Assembly (NCBI GenBank): GCA_000711775.1
Contig: ARYC01017148.1
Span: forward strand, 34,362 to 98,361
Source: Oxytricha trifallax
Lineage: Eukaryota; Ciliophora; Spirotrichea; Sporadotrichida; Oxytrichidae
DNA length: 64,000 nucleotides
Direction of reading: 5' to 3'
Shown here: one piece after another, positions 1 through 11,492 of the stretch
Numbering within the stretch: position 1 is the first letter of the stretch
How the letters are laid out: each line of letters starts with the position of its first letter
The notes under the pieces: generated by a model
Told to the model about the DNA's origin: nothing
The model's database searches: none
What the model saw: the letters and a program-made list of their open reading frames with translations, nothing else
Made by a program: the position numbers and the translations under genes

Positions 1-774
1 ATTAAAAATAAAATTTAAAACTAATAAAACTCAAATATTTATAATCAGAAAAAATGTAAACATTTTCACGTCAAAATTCTTTTTACATTTAAAATGCTAA
101 TTAAATTTATTTTTATAACCAAAGTAATCGAATTTTACTATACTTCTTTGTCTATTTATTTCTTTCTTATTTATTATATTTATTAAATGATAATTTTTTT
201 AAGAATATTAAAAAGCATTGATCTATATTTTTATAATTCAAGAAAAAAATCAATTAACTAGAGACATTGTAAATATGAAAAATTTAGAAGTTTAAAAGAA
301 TGCCAATGATTTAAGTTATAATGCACTTGACTATTTAAATATATATAAAATAATTTTTTTATTGATTATATTTAATTAATCAGTTTTTTAATTGAAGACT
401 CGAGTATCAATATCTTTATTTTTTGTCTTCTATTTTATCAATAAAATCAATCTTAAATTTATTTTTAGTTATCTTTCAATAGAAGTCTGAAAAAATTTTA
501 ATAAAAACCATGCTAGATATTTATTTCAATTAAATTATTTATTTTTTTTATTTTTTATAGATGAATTCAAAAAAGCTGATGAACTAAAATATTTAAATAT
601 TTTTCCTACAAAAATATGTTAAAAATTATTTAGGAAAATAAACTAATGCTATAATATGGAACTATCTATGAAAATAGAAACTTTAGTCACCTTACATCTT
701 ATAATATAATTTATGTTATATAAATTCATAAATATTTTCTAACTTATATAATTCATCTTTGCAAAGAGACTCTG
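1..774. other. AT-rich stretch, no gene seen
   Basis: Very AT-rich with poly-A and poly-T runs. I see no coding-like reading frame even with TAA and TAG read as glutamine. It could be IES or intergenic germline DNA. Confidence 0.5.
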
Positions 775-1200
775 ATTCTAATAGAATCTATGAAGCAATG
801 ATTCTATTGAAAAAATGCCTAGCACACTAAGACGAATTAGTTAAGACAAAGAATAGTTTTTTATTATTTTTTTTAAAAATATATTTTCTTCTATTTTTTA
901 TTTCCTAATTATATTCATAGAATATAGAGATTTTGAAGCTAAAACATCTTTAATATACTAATCTCTTTTTATAAGTATTTTATATATTTATCTATTTATT
1001 TATTTAATGGAAAGGAAAGAGTAAAATGAAGATGCGCACATGGATCGTTTAGCTAAATGTTTTGAAACTTTATATATGGAAAAATCTCTGGAATGTAATG
1101 AATCTGAAAGTTTAAGAAAAATCTATGAAAAATTAACTAGAAATTACAGAGAGCATCATGACAAATATGATAATATCTAGAAAAATAAGTAAAATAAGAT
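775..1200 (+). CDS. Two MDS-like fragments of an unknown helical protein
   Basis: With TAA/TAG as Gln, about 775-853 reads as a helical segment containing IYEAMILLKKCLAHQDELV. From an ATG at 1007 a second segment contains MDRLAKCFETLYMEKSLE and continues, charged and helical, to about 1192. The A/T-only stretch between them (about 854-1006) looks like an IES, so the two may be MDSs of one small gene. Composition is clearly richer in mixed codons than the flanks. I do not recognise the protein; no catalytic motif is visible. Ends and pointers are not settled. Confidence 0.35.
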
Positions 1201-2386
1201 TCAATATATGTCATCTTCATATTTATAATTATTTTTAAGGAAAAATTAAGAAAATCCAATTTATTAAAGCTTTTATCCTAAAGTCTTTTTATTTAAATAA
1301 CAGTTTCTAAAAAAATAAAGAATTATATTAATAAATAAAATAAAAAGAATTTATTGACATCATATAACACACACGAAATGACTTATGAATATGTACCTCA
1401 TAATTTTAAGTTCAAAATGAGACTCTTTACCGAGTATGAAGCTATAATTATAATAATTGATTGTAATTTTATTTAAATTTATTATAAACCCTTTAATCAA
1501 TTTATTAGGTGATACTCAGTTAAAAAAAATGTTATTTATAAGGTCTTTTTCTTTTATTTAGCTCTAGAATTATAATTTGAAATAATAAATATAACCAATT
1601 GTTATAATTATAAATATGCAATTAATAGAATTTTAAAAAAAAACTTTCTTCTCTACTTCTCGCTTTAATTAAATTTTGGGGTTTAGTTAGAGCCTTTATA
1701 ATTTTTTCTATCAGATTGAATCAATATTTTTAAAAATCATTTATATTAATCAGTTGTTGCTGTAGTTATTAAATATGAATATTTTTATTACATAAAATAT
1801 TTTAAATTTATTTAATTTAGTTTGTTAAAATCCAAAGATTCTAATTAAATAGCAAAACGACGACAAAATTTAAAACGAAGGTATATGTTCATAAAGTTTA
1901 TATAAATACCCTCCTATAATTCTGGATTATATAAATGAAGGGAAGTTTTACCAAAAAAAAGTAAATTTTTGGTTAAAAGACAAGAATGAAGAGCTTTTCT
2001 ATGTTTATAAAGTGTAAACAAAAGGCGGAGAAATTATATATTTCAACTAATAAAATTGGATTCTTTAGGAAAATATTACCTAAAATTAAAAAAGCGAACG
2101 TGACAAATTTATTAATTAATACAGTATTTAACAAATATTGTTTGAAAAAAATAAAATATTTAAATTAATTATTTTAAAACTCTAGATGTATAGTATAATT
2201 AAAGTAAAAGATAACAGATGACTATATAGTTTTGATTGATAATTTCTTCATATTTTAGAATAAATATTAAATAAATAATTTTTTTCTTTATTGGTCATTA
2301 TTTATTATCGATCAATATAGTACTATATATAATTTACTAATCATTATTATTCAATAATATAATAAAATTAAAGAGAGATAACTTAA
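1201..2386. other. AT-rich stretch, no supported gene
   Basis: A 60-codon open frame at 1986-2168 is Lys/Asn/Ile-rich and has no features beyond what AT-rich DNA gives by chance. Nothing else is seen. Confidence 0.5.
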
Positions 2387-5300
2387 ATGCAAAAACTAGA
2401 AATCTCATTTACATTTAATATAATAATAAATATACCATTATATTAATATATATTTTATATATCTCAGTTGAAGATCTCCCAAAACAAATCAGGAAGGCAG
2501 GTCACCAGTTACTATTTAAGGAAGTCATCGGAAAAGGTGCCTTTGGTATAGTGTGCTTGTACGAGTCTATAAAGGGGCAAAAGTTTGCCATTAAATTTGA
2601 GCACAGCAAGGCTACTATGAAAAACTTGTTGCAAGAGAGTATTAATCTCAAGAAAATTCATGATAATATATTTAGAAATTTAACCAGTTTAATTTGGTTA
2701 AACTTAATTAATTATTATTATAATAATTGGAAGTTATAATATTTTTGACGAGTTTTAAAGAGGAATTTCTTTGTGCGATCTGTTTATAAAATCAAAATTA
2801 TGAAAATCATTTTTTAATTTTTATAAGTTTTATTCATTAATGTGTGCATATTATTACACTTATAAAATAATAATTTGCATTTCATGACAAAAACTCAATA
2901 GGTGCGTATTCCTAAACCAGGACAATTATGATACCATAATATATCTCCCACGGCTACGAATAGTCTGCTTCTAAAAGTGATGAGGGCTTCAACATTTTGA
3001 TTATGGACTTTTAAAATAAATTTTTAGTAGTTTCAGATTAAAAATTATTATTTCTTTTTCGAAGAAGGTCTGGACAATTTCTGTCTTAAAAATCCAAATG
3101 ACAAAATAGAGTTGGAATAGTTCAGAGAGATTGCTCTAAAAATGTTTAATGCTGTAAAATCTCTTCACCAAGTAACAAAAAATTATTTATTCTTTAAAAT
3201 ATATATACTTAAAGCCAATTACATCCACAGAGATATCAAGCCTGATAATTTTAGAATGAGTAATGAAGACGTCTACTTGGTTGATTTAAACATAATAATT
3301 TTTATTTATAATTTAGGCTCATGCAAGTCCTATATAGATGAATCTGGTAAGCATATAAAATTTAACGAAAATCAAGCCCACAGAGGGACTCCGTTTACTG
3401 CTTCAATTAGTGCTCATGAAAATTATGAAGTAGCAAGAATCGATGACTTGATATCCCTTATCTACTCTAAATTTTTACAAGTAATATAATATAAAATTAA
3501 TTTACTCATTAATGATGCTAACTGGAGAGAAACTTCCTTGGTCTGATAACACTAACACCTAATAAATTATATGTATTTTATTTCCTCATAGATGTACAAT
3601 GGAAAAAGGATTTAAGACCTTAAGAAAGAACTTAAAGCTATTAAAATCAATTCTTTCATTAATTATAAAATATAATTAGCTGATTATTTCCAATTTGATG
3701 TAAATAAAAGACTTTTTGAAATTCTTGTCATCCTTGAAATTATACTGAAGGAATGAATTTGATTTGTGAAATACATTTAAAATGAAATTTATAAAAATTG
3801 ATTTAGTGACAGTCAACTTACCTGAAACCTAGAGAGTACGGTACTTATATTAAAAATCATCTAGTTTTACTCCAGGCTACTATTTTATTTCATCTGTGGA
3901 CACTGATTAAATTAAATTAAATTTTCAATTAATGAAAACTAAACAAAACACTCAAAATTAAAATTGATTTATCTATTATAGGAGAAAGAGGTAGTATAGT
4001 ACCGCCTTAAAAAAATGTCCAATTTTTTTTATAGTACCGCCTAAAATAATGTCCAGTTTTCCAGTTTTGATTTTCATTTCGAATAATTATCATATTGTTT
4101 AGGTTAATTTCCACTAATTTAGATAACTATTAATCTAATTATAAATGTATTCCTACAATAAATATTATCTTACTTATAAATATTTAAATATTCATTTAAA
4201 AATAATTGTGATAATCATAAATCAAATATGAAAAGCAGCTTTACTCTCAATTTCAGGGAGTTGATGTTGACTACAATGAAATTGAGGGATTATTGAACAA
4301 TATAAATGAAACAGTTCAAGATTAATTCAAATATTGATGAAATTTTACAATTTCAGGAAATTTGAAGAATATTATTTTTTAAAAAAAACTGAAATATACT
4401 AAATTCTGTAACTTAAAAATATATTATTGTAGAAACACATTCGAATTTTTTAATTTAATAATAAACCAAACTAGTGGACAGTTAAATATGTGTTCCTACC
4501 GAGATACCCTACCCCACCCCCTACCCACCCCTACCCATACCCCATACCCTACCCACCCCCTACCCCACCCCCTTAAATACCCCATTTCATATCAAATTTA
4601 TTATCTACAAGGTCTAAATCGATCTCCTTCAAGACATCTCGACACGCAAGACCCTATTTTACATAAAAGCATATAATTAATAATATTGTGTTTAATGATT
4701 AAAATCAAATAAATTTAACATATCACTATTTAATACTAAAATCAAACCATCAATCTTAATCGTGACGTCGACATATCTGAGTAAGTTGACGTGGCAAATT
4801 CCTTGACGTGGCAGTCATGAAGTAGAAAACTCGTAAAAAACCATTCTCGCTATTACCTAGTCTTCACCCAAAATCAAGATGTCAGCCCAGTAATTAATAT
4901 ATTAAAAAAATTTTAAATCTATTATTACACTTTATTGGAGTAGATTAATCATATTATTTATTTCAAACTTATTCTAAAAAAAGAGTTTCCCATAAGAAAT
5001 TCGAATTCTTCCTTAATAAATTTAAATTATTACTTTTCCAATTTAAACAAAGTATTAATGTTGTAGTTTTACTATCATATTTTGACTTTAAATATATCAT
5101 TTTGAAAATTTCAGTAATTAGATTAAAGAGAGATTTTGTTACTTCGATTTTCTTTTAGATTTGAGAATAATAGTTTTTAGTGGAAAAGAATTTAACTAAA
5201 GAAAACCTATTGATTAAATAGTATTTCTGTCACACAAATAGAGAAGTAGACGCAACTGAGGATAAAATTAAGAGATAAACTTAAACTTAAAAGAATCAAC

Positions 5301-7372
5301 AATGAAAATCATGTTATGGAGGAAAACCAAATCTAATAATTTAAAGGATTTTAAAGTTTTTGATTAATTTAAATAATTAAAACTATTTGCTTGTTAGGTA
5401 TTTATCACTTTGAGATTTTTTTAAGTTTTAAATCAATATTGTAGGAATACATTTGATTTGGGAAAAATTAAATTAATTAAAATTAATTAAATATTAAATT
5501 CGTGGCAGTTAACTTTCTGGAAACCCTCACATTATGGTACTTGTTCGATAGAGAATTATAAATCAGCTGGACTTTACTATTGGCGGTACTCCTCTATCAC
5601 ATCCCTGAAGCAAGATAAATTGACTTTAATTTCGGCATTAAAATAAACTAAACAAATCACCAAAAATTAAAGTCGATTTATCTTGCTTCAGGGATGTGAT
5701 AGAGGAGTACCGGCAATAGTAAAGTCCAGCTGATTTATAATTCTCTATCGAACAAGTACCATAATGTGAGGGTTTCCAGAAAGTTAACTGCCACGAATTT
5801 AATATTTCATTGATTTTAATTAATTTAATTTTTCCCAAATCAAATGTATTCCTACAATATCAACACTGATTTATATTTCAACATTATTTATATTTCTATT
5901 ACGACCTATTTATCTATAATAATACTAATGGAGTTTTATAAAATAGGGTATAATATCAAATTGCTATATTTCCATAATTGAAAAACTTCTTCTTTAATTT
6001 TTTTTTTACTTATAGTAAGATATTTATATACTATAGTAGGAAAAAAATTTTATAAAATTTTTTATCCCTTAAATCAACTCCATCCGACATAACTCGAAGA
6101 AATAGTATGATTAATTTTTTATGTTTTTTATTTTCTTTATTTATAAAGAAGAATGGACAAATAGATATTTAAAATAAGAAAATAAAAAACATAAAAAATT
6201 AATCATACTATTTCTTCGAGTTATGTCGGATGGAGTTGATTTAAGGGATAAAAAATTTTATAAAATTTTTTTCCTACCATAGTATATAAATATCTTACTA
6301 TAAGTAAAAAAAAATATTAAAGAAAAAGTTTTTCAATTATGGAAATAAAGCAATTTGATATTATACCCTATTTTATATATAAAATAGGGTCTTTGATGTC
6401 GAGAAGACATGAAGGAGATCGATTTAGACCCTCAAGATAAAAAATTTGATATGAAATGGGGTATTTTAAGGGGGTGGGTAGCGGTGGCGGTAGGGTATGG
6501 GAGTTGGGGTAGGGGTGGTAGGGTATCTCGGTAGGAACAAATATGGTTAAATTGAGCCATCTTTGCAAATTTCGATAGAAAATATAAAATTATATTAACT
6601 TTATTATTATAGTTACAATTTATCACATACTTTTAACGAGTAAAATTCAATTTTTGGAGGATACTACATCGAATTTATAGGTATTTAGCTAATTTAAAGT
6701 TATCTCCTCCAAGTAAGCGATAAAATTTTACCTCCAATTATAAAGTCTAGTTAATTTAAAAATTCTATCGAATTACCCTAAAATCGTTAAAATTGGCCTA
6801 CTTCAACTGCGACTATTTTATGTATTTTAAATTAATTAATTTAATTTTGATTTTCTAATTTCGAATGCTCTAAAAATATTGAGTGTGATGTTAGAAATAA
6901 ATATATACCTTAGTAACATACAAAGAGTAAATTACAACTAAGTTAGATAAAAATATTTTGCTATTTTAATTTTTTAGGAATGATAAAATAAGGATTAAAA
7001 TCTTGATAATTAAAATGAAATATATTATTATTATTTTTCAGAAATAAAGCTACCGCTTATTGAAAATCTTAATTCTCAAATTTAAAATTTTTAGCAATTT
7101 AATTACATGTAAATCTAGCAAATTTTTAATTCAATATCCCAATTAAACACTTACTATATATTTTCTTATGGTAAATGTATTTTATTTTATAAAATTTATG
7201 CTTTCAGCTTTCTAAAGATTAGTCAATCTTACTATAATCTGGAATACTCTAATATAATTCGTTAACTCATAAATTAATTTAATATTTGTGATTAAAAAAT
7301 ATATTATCGATATCAAAACATCATCAATGATTGCAAAATTGTCAAAAAACGAAATTTGCCTGAAATAAAAAA
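2387..7372 (+). CDS. Casein-kinase-1-like protein kinase, paralog 1 (IES-interrupted germline gene)
   Basis: The gene starts at ATG 2387 (MQKLEIS, then IES, then VEDLPKQIRKAG). Joining MDSs at pointers gives a kinase: glycine loop GKGAFGIV, lysine in FAIKFE, MIPQYISHGYE, FNILIMDF, catalytic loop YIHRDIKPDN, a DLG in place of DFG (VDLGSCKSYID), then RGTPFTASISAH and RIDDLISLIYSLMMLTGEKLPW, which match the CK1 pattern (RTGTARYAS, DDLE, LPW). The last MDSs give GVDVDYNEIEGLLNNI, then, after a 3 kb IES, QNIINDCKIVKKRN. MDSs: 2387-2407, 2461-2670, 2898-3012, 3054-3172, 3212-3288, 3311-3467, 3503-3567, 3592-3639, 3678-3739, 4230-4334, 7310 to about 7372. MDS order is linear, not scrambled. Further 3' sequence is probably at 8075-8380. 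No in-frame TGA was seen in the joined reading. A paralog lies at 31534. The substrate is unknown. Confidence 0.8.
2408..4233 (+). other. Nine internal eliminated sequences in CK1-like paralog 1
   Basis: AT-rich inserts whose removal between short direct repeats restores the kinase frame. IES (pointer): 2408-2466 (ATCTCA), 2671-2900 (ATA), 3013-3058 (CTTTT), 3173-3214 (AAG), 3289-3315 (ATTTA), 3468-3507 (TACTC), 3568-3593 (AT), 3640-3681 (AGCT), 3740-4233 (TGAAA). Boundaries follow from frame restoration plus the repeat and from agreement with the paralog at 31.5 kb. Several lack GT..AG ends, so they are IESs and not introns. The seventh is the least certain. Confidence 0.8.
3745..4158. mobile_element. 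Degenerate ~414 bp foldback MITE inside IES9
   Basis: The right end TGTATTCCTACAA followed by TA, the left end CTGAAGGAATG preceded by TA, and the 414 bp length match the intact copies at 5439, 26344 and 29249. Arms are diverged. It fills almost all of IES9; the same IES in the paralog is only 84 bp. Confidence 0.6.
5439..5857. mobile_element. Foldback MITE, 419 bp, TA target duplication
   Basis: Begins TTGTAGGAATACATTTGA and ends with its inverse, with TA on both sides. The two arms pair almost along their full length around a short AT-rich centre near 5640. No coding capacity. Same family as 26344-26759 and 29249-29664; a Tc1/mariner-type TA duplication is the likely mobiliser class. Confidence 0.8.
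5938..6376. repeat. Long near-perfect palindrome (foldback), ~439 bp
   Basis: Left arm begins ATAAAATAGGGTATAATATC; the right arm is its inverse, ending ACCCTATTTTAT. The centre is near 6150. Arms pair across about 200 bp each with few mismatches, including a distinctive CCATCCGACATAACTCGAAG stretch. No ORF. Likely a second foldback family nested in the 2 kb element. Confidence 0.7.
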
Positions 7373-8074
7373 CAATATAATATCAATTGAAAGTACTGTT
7401 AGCATTTATTATTATTTATTAATATTTATTAATATTATTTAGTTTTTTACGGAAAATAATACTGACATTTAGCTTGCCATATCGCATAAATATATATACT
7501 ATTTTGCCATAAAGAATTTCATAACTGTGATCAACCCTTACCCCAGTAGGATTGATTTCCCTTTAAAAAGAATAAAAGCGTTAGCATTGATTTATGTAAC
7601 ATGCCATCACATGGAGTTTGTAGAGGAACAAGTCGAACCATTTCTGCAATCAGCAACCCTTTGCGTACTTTAGGTAAAACCCCTTCTTAAGAGAACCTTA
7701 TTTTATTGCTTTAAGTAGGTGGTAGGTTGAACCCGAAGAGTAATCTAATTACGTTTTTTTACATAAGATTTAAGCATATTTTTCTTAATTAAAAAGAGTT
7801 TACATAATCTGGAAGCTTAGCAGTCTGTCTATTTACTCCTATCCTTTTCTTAATGCACTCATACCAAATTAGTAAAGACAGGAGTATCGTTTAGTAGATT
7901 AAGATTTGAAAATCAAATAGTCAACCTTAATTTGGCTTGGTCTCTCACCTATACCAGACCTAAATTATTCTAAAGAAGTTCTCCGATCCTAGTCAATTAA
8001 TTATTTTTTTAAATATTAGAGATTGTAAGTATCTAATTTTTTATTATAATAATTGGATAATAAAAGTAATTATT
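7373..8074. other. Mixed stretch with a coding-like island at ~7530-7990
   Basis: Base composition rises in about 7530-7990. A plus-strand frame from an ATG near 7601 reads MPSHGVCRGTSRTISAISN and continues with Gln-coded TAA for about 50 codons. No domain is recognised. It may be one or more MDSs of another gene. The rest is AT-rich. Confidence 0.3.
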
Positions 8075-8380
8075 TACATTCCCAAAATGACATAAAATCT
8101 TGGAATAAATTAAATTTCAGTAATTTCGAAACAAAATGTTCCTAAAATATCTAATCTTGGGAACTTAGTCAATATTATACTTTTACATATAAAAATAAAA
8201 AATGATGCTAACTTGAATCATTAATATTTTCAATATTATTCCGCTAAAACCATCAAATCTCACACAGCAAACTTTGGTAGCAACTATGGAATTCATAATT
8301 TTAAAAACAAAATTGGAAAAATAAACTAATATTTTCAGTAATTAGATAGTTGCTTAAAAGAAATAGGTACCTTAAGTCTG
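8075..8380 (+). CDS. Probable 3' MDS of CK1-like paralog 1
   Basis: A plus-strand frame contains VPKISNLGNLVNI, matching YAKLSNLGNLENI in the region after the kinase domain of paralog 2 (about 33400-33440). Downstream it reads LTQQTLVATMEF and then weakens. If it belongs to the gene starting at 2387, there is another IES between about 7372 and 8075. The stop codon is not identified. Confidence 0.4.
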
Positions 8381-8961
8381 TATAAAATATAATAAATTCT
8401 TATTATGTTTTAATACTTTTTAAAGAAATATCTTTATTATATTTTAAACAATAATATATTATAACTAGTCACAATAAACAGACTCAAATCAAATGTAGCC
8501 AATTCACGATGAAGTTGTGACAAGCATTAAAAGATTTCTTATAATTAGAATTTTTTTAAAGTAGTTATAAAGGAATTTCTGTTTTTAAAAAATTATATTT
8601 TCTATATATATATATATAAGCTTTTTTAGTAACTAATCTTAATAAAATGCAACTAATATTAATTCTTAAAATGTGAATAAAAATCAGTTTTATGAAATTA
8701 ACAAGTCAGTAGCTATTAGTATAGATGGAATAAGCTCAATAAACAATTTAGACTCCGACTACTTTAATCTCATTTATATTATAACTATAATATTTCATGA
8801 AAGATATAAAATACGATAAATTTGATTATGCAAGAATGAAACAAGGATTAATAAAAATTTGTAAATTATGGAAGCTTATAAAAATTAAATTGTCTATCTA
8901 TTTATTGCAGAATTGGATGCAGTAAAATTATTTTTTTTTCTTCATCACAATAAGAAATAAT
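8381..8961. other. AT-rich stretch, no gene seen
   Basis: No supported ORF. It ends with AAT at 8959-8961, the target duplication next to the TBE terminus. Confidence 0.5.
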
Positions 8962-9063
8962 CAAAACCCCAAAACCCCTTAGTGAGGTTTATAAGTGCTT
9001 TGATTTGCAGGGTATAGTTGGGGTCTTATTGGGGTTAGTAGAGAAATTAGGCCAATTTGCAAA

Positions 9064-10129
9064 ATGAGAAATAGAAATTAGAGAAATTTAGGGTCTATTT
9101 ATGATGAGTAATATTTAGATTTACTTCTTAAGCTTAGGTATGGTACGAGTATTAATATAGACTAAGTCAAACCAGTACTGAATTATGCAGCTATAGCAAA
9201 GCTCTTGCACAAGAGTGCCTCAACTGTTAGGTATCACTGCATGCTTGCTGTTTAGCATTTTAATTCTGGTACTTGAAGACATCCAGTAAGAAAATAAAAG
9301 TTCACTCAGACCCATATTGACTACCTCTGTGACTCTAAGACTTTAAAGTACTGGGCACACTTTCCTCTTGACTAGCGAGCTTTAATGTTTCATCGTAGGT
9401 TTCCTGACATGCGTATCTCTCCTTATACAATAGCCAATATTTATAGAAGAAATGGTATTACCTTCAAGACTGTCAACAGAGTGAAGAGAATGATTGATTT
9501 TACAGTGCCATTTTATAGTAATAATTTAAACTATATATATTTGATTAAATGCAGAGGGCTATTGAAAATAACATCAAGTTCATAAACGCTGATGAAGCTG
9601 TGTTTACCTTCAACACCTTTATTAATAAGTCTTGGTATAAGAAGTATGATATTATAGAAGTCTACGATTAGAAAGTAAAGGTTGTAACCCATGCAATTTT
9701 AGCAGGTATTAGTGAAGACTCTGGCTTAGAAAGTTATGTTATTCATCCTCGCTCTATTAAGCGAGAGTAGTACATAGAATTCCTAAATAAGCTGAGAGAT
9801 AAATACAATGATTAAGAGATCATCCTGTTTGTTTACAACCTCTCAGTTCATAAGACTAAGGAGTCTAAGAAAGCTTATGAAGAGTTAAACATTACTCCTG
9901 TATAAAATTTTCCTTACAGCCCTTAATTTAATGAATTGATTTCTACTGGAGTTAAATAAAGACCCACTACAATAAACTGCTGCTATATCACCTAATGCAT
10001 GACTTGCCTATAAATACATTAGACTTGATTCTGAGTAGCTGCAAGAGAGTAAGCATAGATAAGACAACAGTTTGTGCGAGAGATGGAAGAATAAATGTTT
10101 ATAAATAAATTTTAAATTTAAATGAATGA
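9064..10129 (+). pseudogene. TBE 42 kDa DDE transposase, inactivated
   Basis: IS630/Tc1-mariner superfamily transposase of the TBE type; its relatives cut and join DNA during germline transposition and are implicated in genome rearrangement in Oxytricha. ATG 9064 gives MRNRNQRNLGSIYDEQ. Defects seen: CGA to TGA in what is SGTRKHP in TBE-c; an out-of-frame AT tract near 9540 (or intron, see findings); the second catalytic Asp is Tyr (FVYNLSVHK here, FVDNLSVHK in TBE-b and TBE-c); a 1-base loss before the third acidic residue (NELIST in place of NGIEFYW). The first Asp (INADEAVFTF) remains. The stop lies 6 bp from the convergent 22 kDa stop. Confidence 0.85.
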
Positions 10130-10135
10130 ATAAGT

Positions 10136-10932
10136 TCACATATTAAATTAACCCATAAAGGGATTTGGCTTCTCTTATTTTTCTTCCTCTTATAGCTTGC
10201 TTGGACCCATATTTCTTCTCTTAGAACCTGCACCTGAATCTATGTTCATTTCATCTGGCTTTTAATCTTCTTTATAAAGTCTCTTGCTCACTAAATGAAT
10301 AGTCTATGACTTTCTCTCTCTCTGTGAACCTTACTTAGCATGCTCTTTCATTAGGAATATACCAGTTTCAGGTTTCCCTACAAAGTTATTTGTCAAAGCT
10401 TACTTTAGAGGTATGGATGCTTCTTAAGCTCCGCAAGCCAGGTCTCGCTTATTAGTATGCCTTGCTTCTTTTAATCTTCAGGAGAAATAGAGTAGCGTTT
10501 TTTGTGAGCTTCTTCAATGATCTCTCTGAGATAGCTCTCTCTTAAAGTGCCAAGAACACCAAAGAAGAAGCTCCTTTCTGGAAGTTTGTTAGAGAGTTGT
10601 TTCTTGGTAGGAAGATAAACTACCAACTCTTCATCTTTCATCGCATCCTCGTAGAGATTAGTGACTGAAATCTCTGGGTAGTTTGGTATTTCTATCAACT
10701 TAATTTCATTGTTTTTGAAGGCTTTCTTCTCATCACAGAGTATCGCTTTTAAGAATGAGATTTTGGTACCTTCCATCGTTGGAAGGAATAAACCCACTAT
10801 AGTATATGATTAAGTATATGTCACATGCTTACCATGCTGAGTGAGGTATCGATAGAGATCTTCCTTGCTTCTAAATCTTGAGATCATTTCTTAAGCTTCA
10901 ACCCTCTTCATTGCAGTACTTATAGATTCCAT
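10136..10932 (-). pseudogene. TBE 22 kDa protein, C-terminus shifted
   Basis: Function of this TBE protein is unknown. ATG at 10932 (MESISTAMKRVEAQ). Two GT..AG introns: 10797-10832 (36 nt) and 10378-10403 (26 nt). Removing them gives LYRYLTQHVGLFLPTMEG, then an intact core (IPNYPEISVTNLYEDAM, YLPTKKQLSNKLPER). In the last exon a short extra TAAG before the HRERK region shifts the frame relative to TBE-c, so the tail with NIDAGAG and RRN is lost. The core is almost identical to TBE-c, so decay is recent. Confidence 0.75.
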
Positions 10933-11492
10933 CCTTGTTCCTTCTCTTGTTATTGAATTTCAAATTTTAATATATAGAGTTCTGGATCCTACTGCTTAAA
11001 ATCTTAGTATTAAATATGGGCATCTTATAGGAGGTCAACCTGGTAAAGATACGTGGAGAGAAAGCTGTAACAAACTTCAGAGATTGAGCTCCATTTTTAT
11101 CAATTTAGTTCCATTAAATTAGTACTAAATTTGTTTAAATTTAATTAGTACTGGTACTAATTCGGTTTAATTTTAATTGGTACCAATTTAATAGTACCAA
11201 AACTTAATTAGTACCTAGTTTTAAACTAATGAGGTTTTAATGGAAAAGTTCCAAAATGGTTCAAAACCTAATTGGTACCAGTAACAACCTGAATATTATC
11301 TAAGTTAGTACCAAAATTAAAAATATTAAGCATGAAATTAGAAAAATATAGTTATAAACTAAGTATAAATTTGAGCTCTAACACTTCAATATCAACCATT
11401 GTTATTGCAGTGCCAACTCCTGTACAAAGTAACTATAACTAGAGAGAGGTTATTAGAGCTTAATAATTTTATATTTAAATTTGAATTTAAAC
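10933..11492. promoter_or_regulatory. Shared promoter region of divergent 22 kDa and 57 kDa genes (TBE-a)
   Basis: Lies head-to-head between two start codons. It has a run of GGTAC/GTACC-type words at about 11110-11290 in AT-rich DNA, the conserved box GGTTGACCTCCTATAAGATG (minus strand, near 11025) upstream of the 22 kDa gene, and TTTAAATTTGAATTTAAA just before the 57 kDa ATG. All recur in TBE-c and TBE-f. Confidence 0.5.

Larger units (their letters stand above)
4486..6544. mobile_element. ~2.06 kb element with ~180 bp C-rich terminal inverted repeats
   Basis: Left arm about 4486-4672 and right arm about 6378-6544 are near-identical inverted copies. They begin TGTTCCTACCGAGATACCC, run through a block of CCCTACCC/ACCCC repeats, and end in AGACCCTATTTTA. 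No transposase ORF is seen inside; the interior holds a MITE (5439-5857) and a foldback (5938-6376). The short ORFs in the C-rich arms are repeat artefacts. Probably a non-autonomous DNA transposon. Confidence 0.65.
4335..7313. other. 3 kb IES (IES10) made of mobile DNA, unique to paralog 1
   Basis: The kinase frame stops at 4334 and resumes at 7310 with a four-base ATAT repeat on both sides; joining gives DQFKYQNIINDCK. Paralog 2 reads straight through this point (DQFRFQNIINNCK) with no insert. The IES holds a ~2 kb inverted-repeat element, a 419 bp MITE and a 439 bp foldback. The rest (6545-7309) is AT-rich with nothing recognised. Confidence 0.75.

Noticed and set aside
3568..3593. A spliceosomal intron in the CK1-like gene
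   Set aside because: Ends in CATAG but starts with TA, not GT; the matching segment in the paralog also lacks GT, so IES is the better reading.
4488..4676. 62-codon Pro/His/Thr ORF
   Set aside because: Made by the CCCTACCC repeat of an inverted-repeat arm; the other arm gives a similar artefact at 6368-6626.
8962..8978. CAAAACCCC repeats as true chromosome ends
   Set aside because: All occurrences lie at TBE termini with non-telomeric DNA directly outside; none extends past two repeats.
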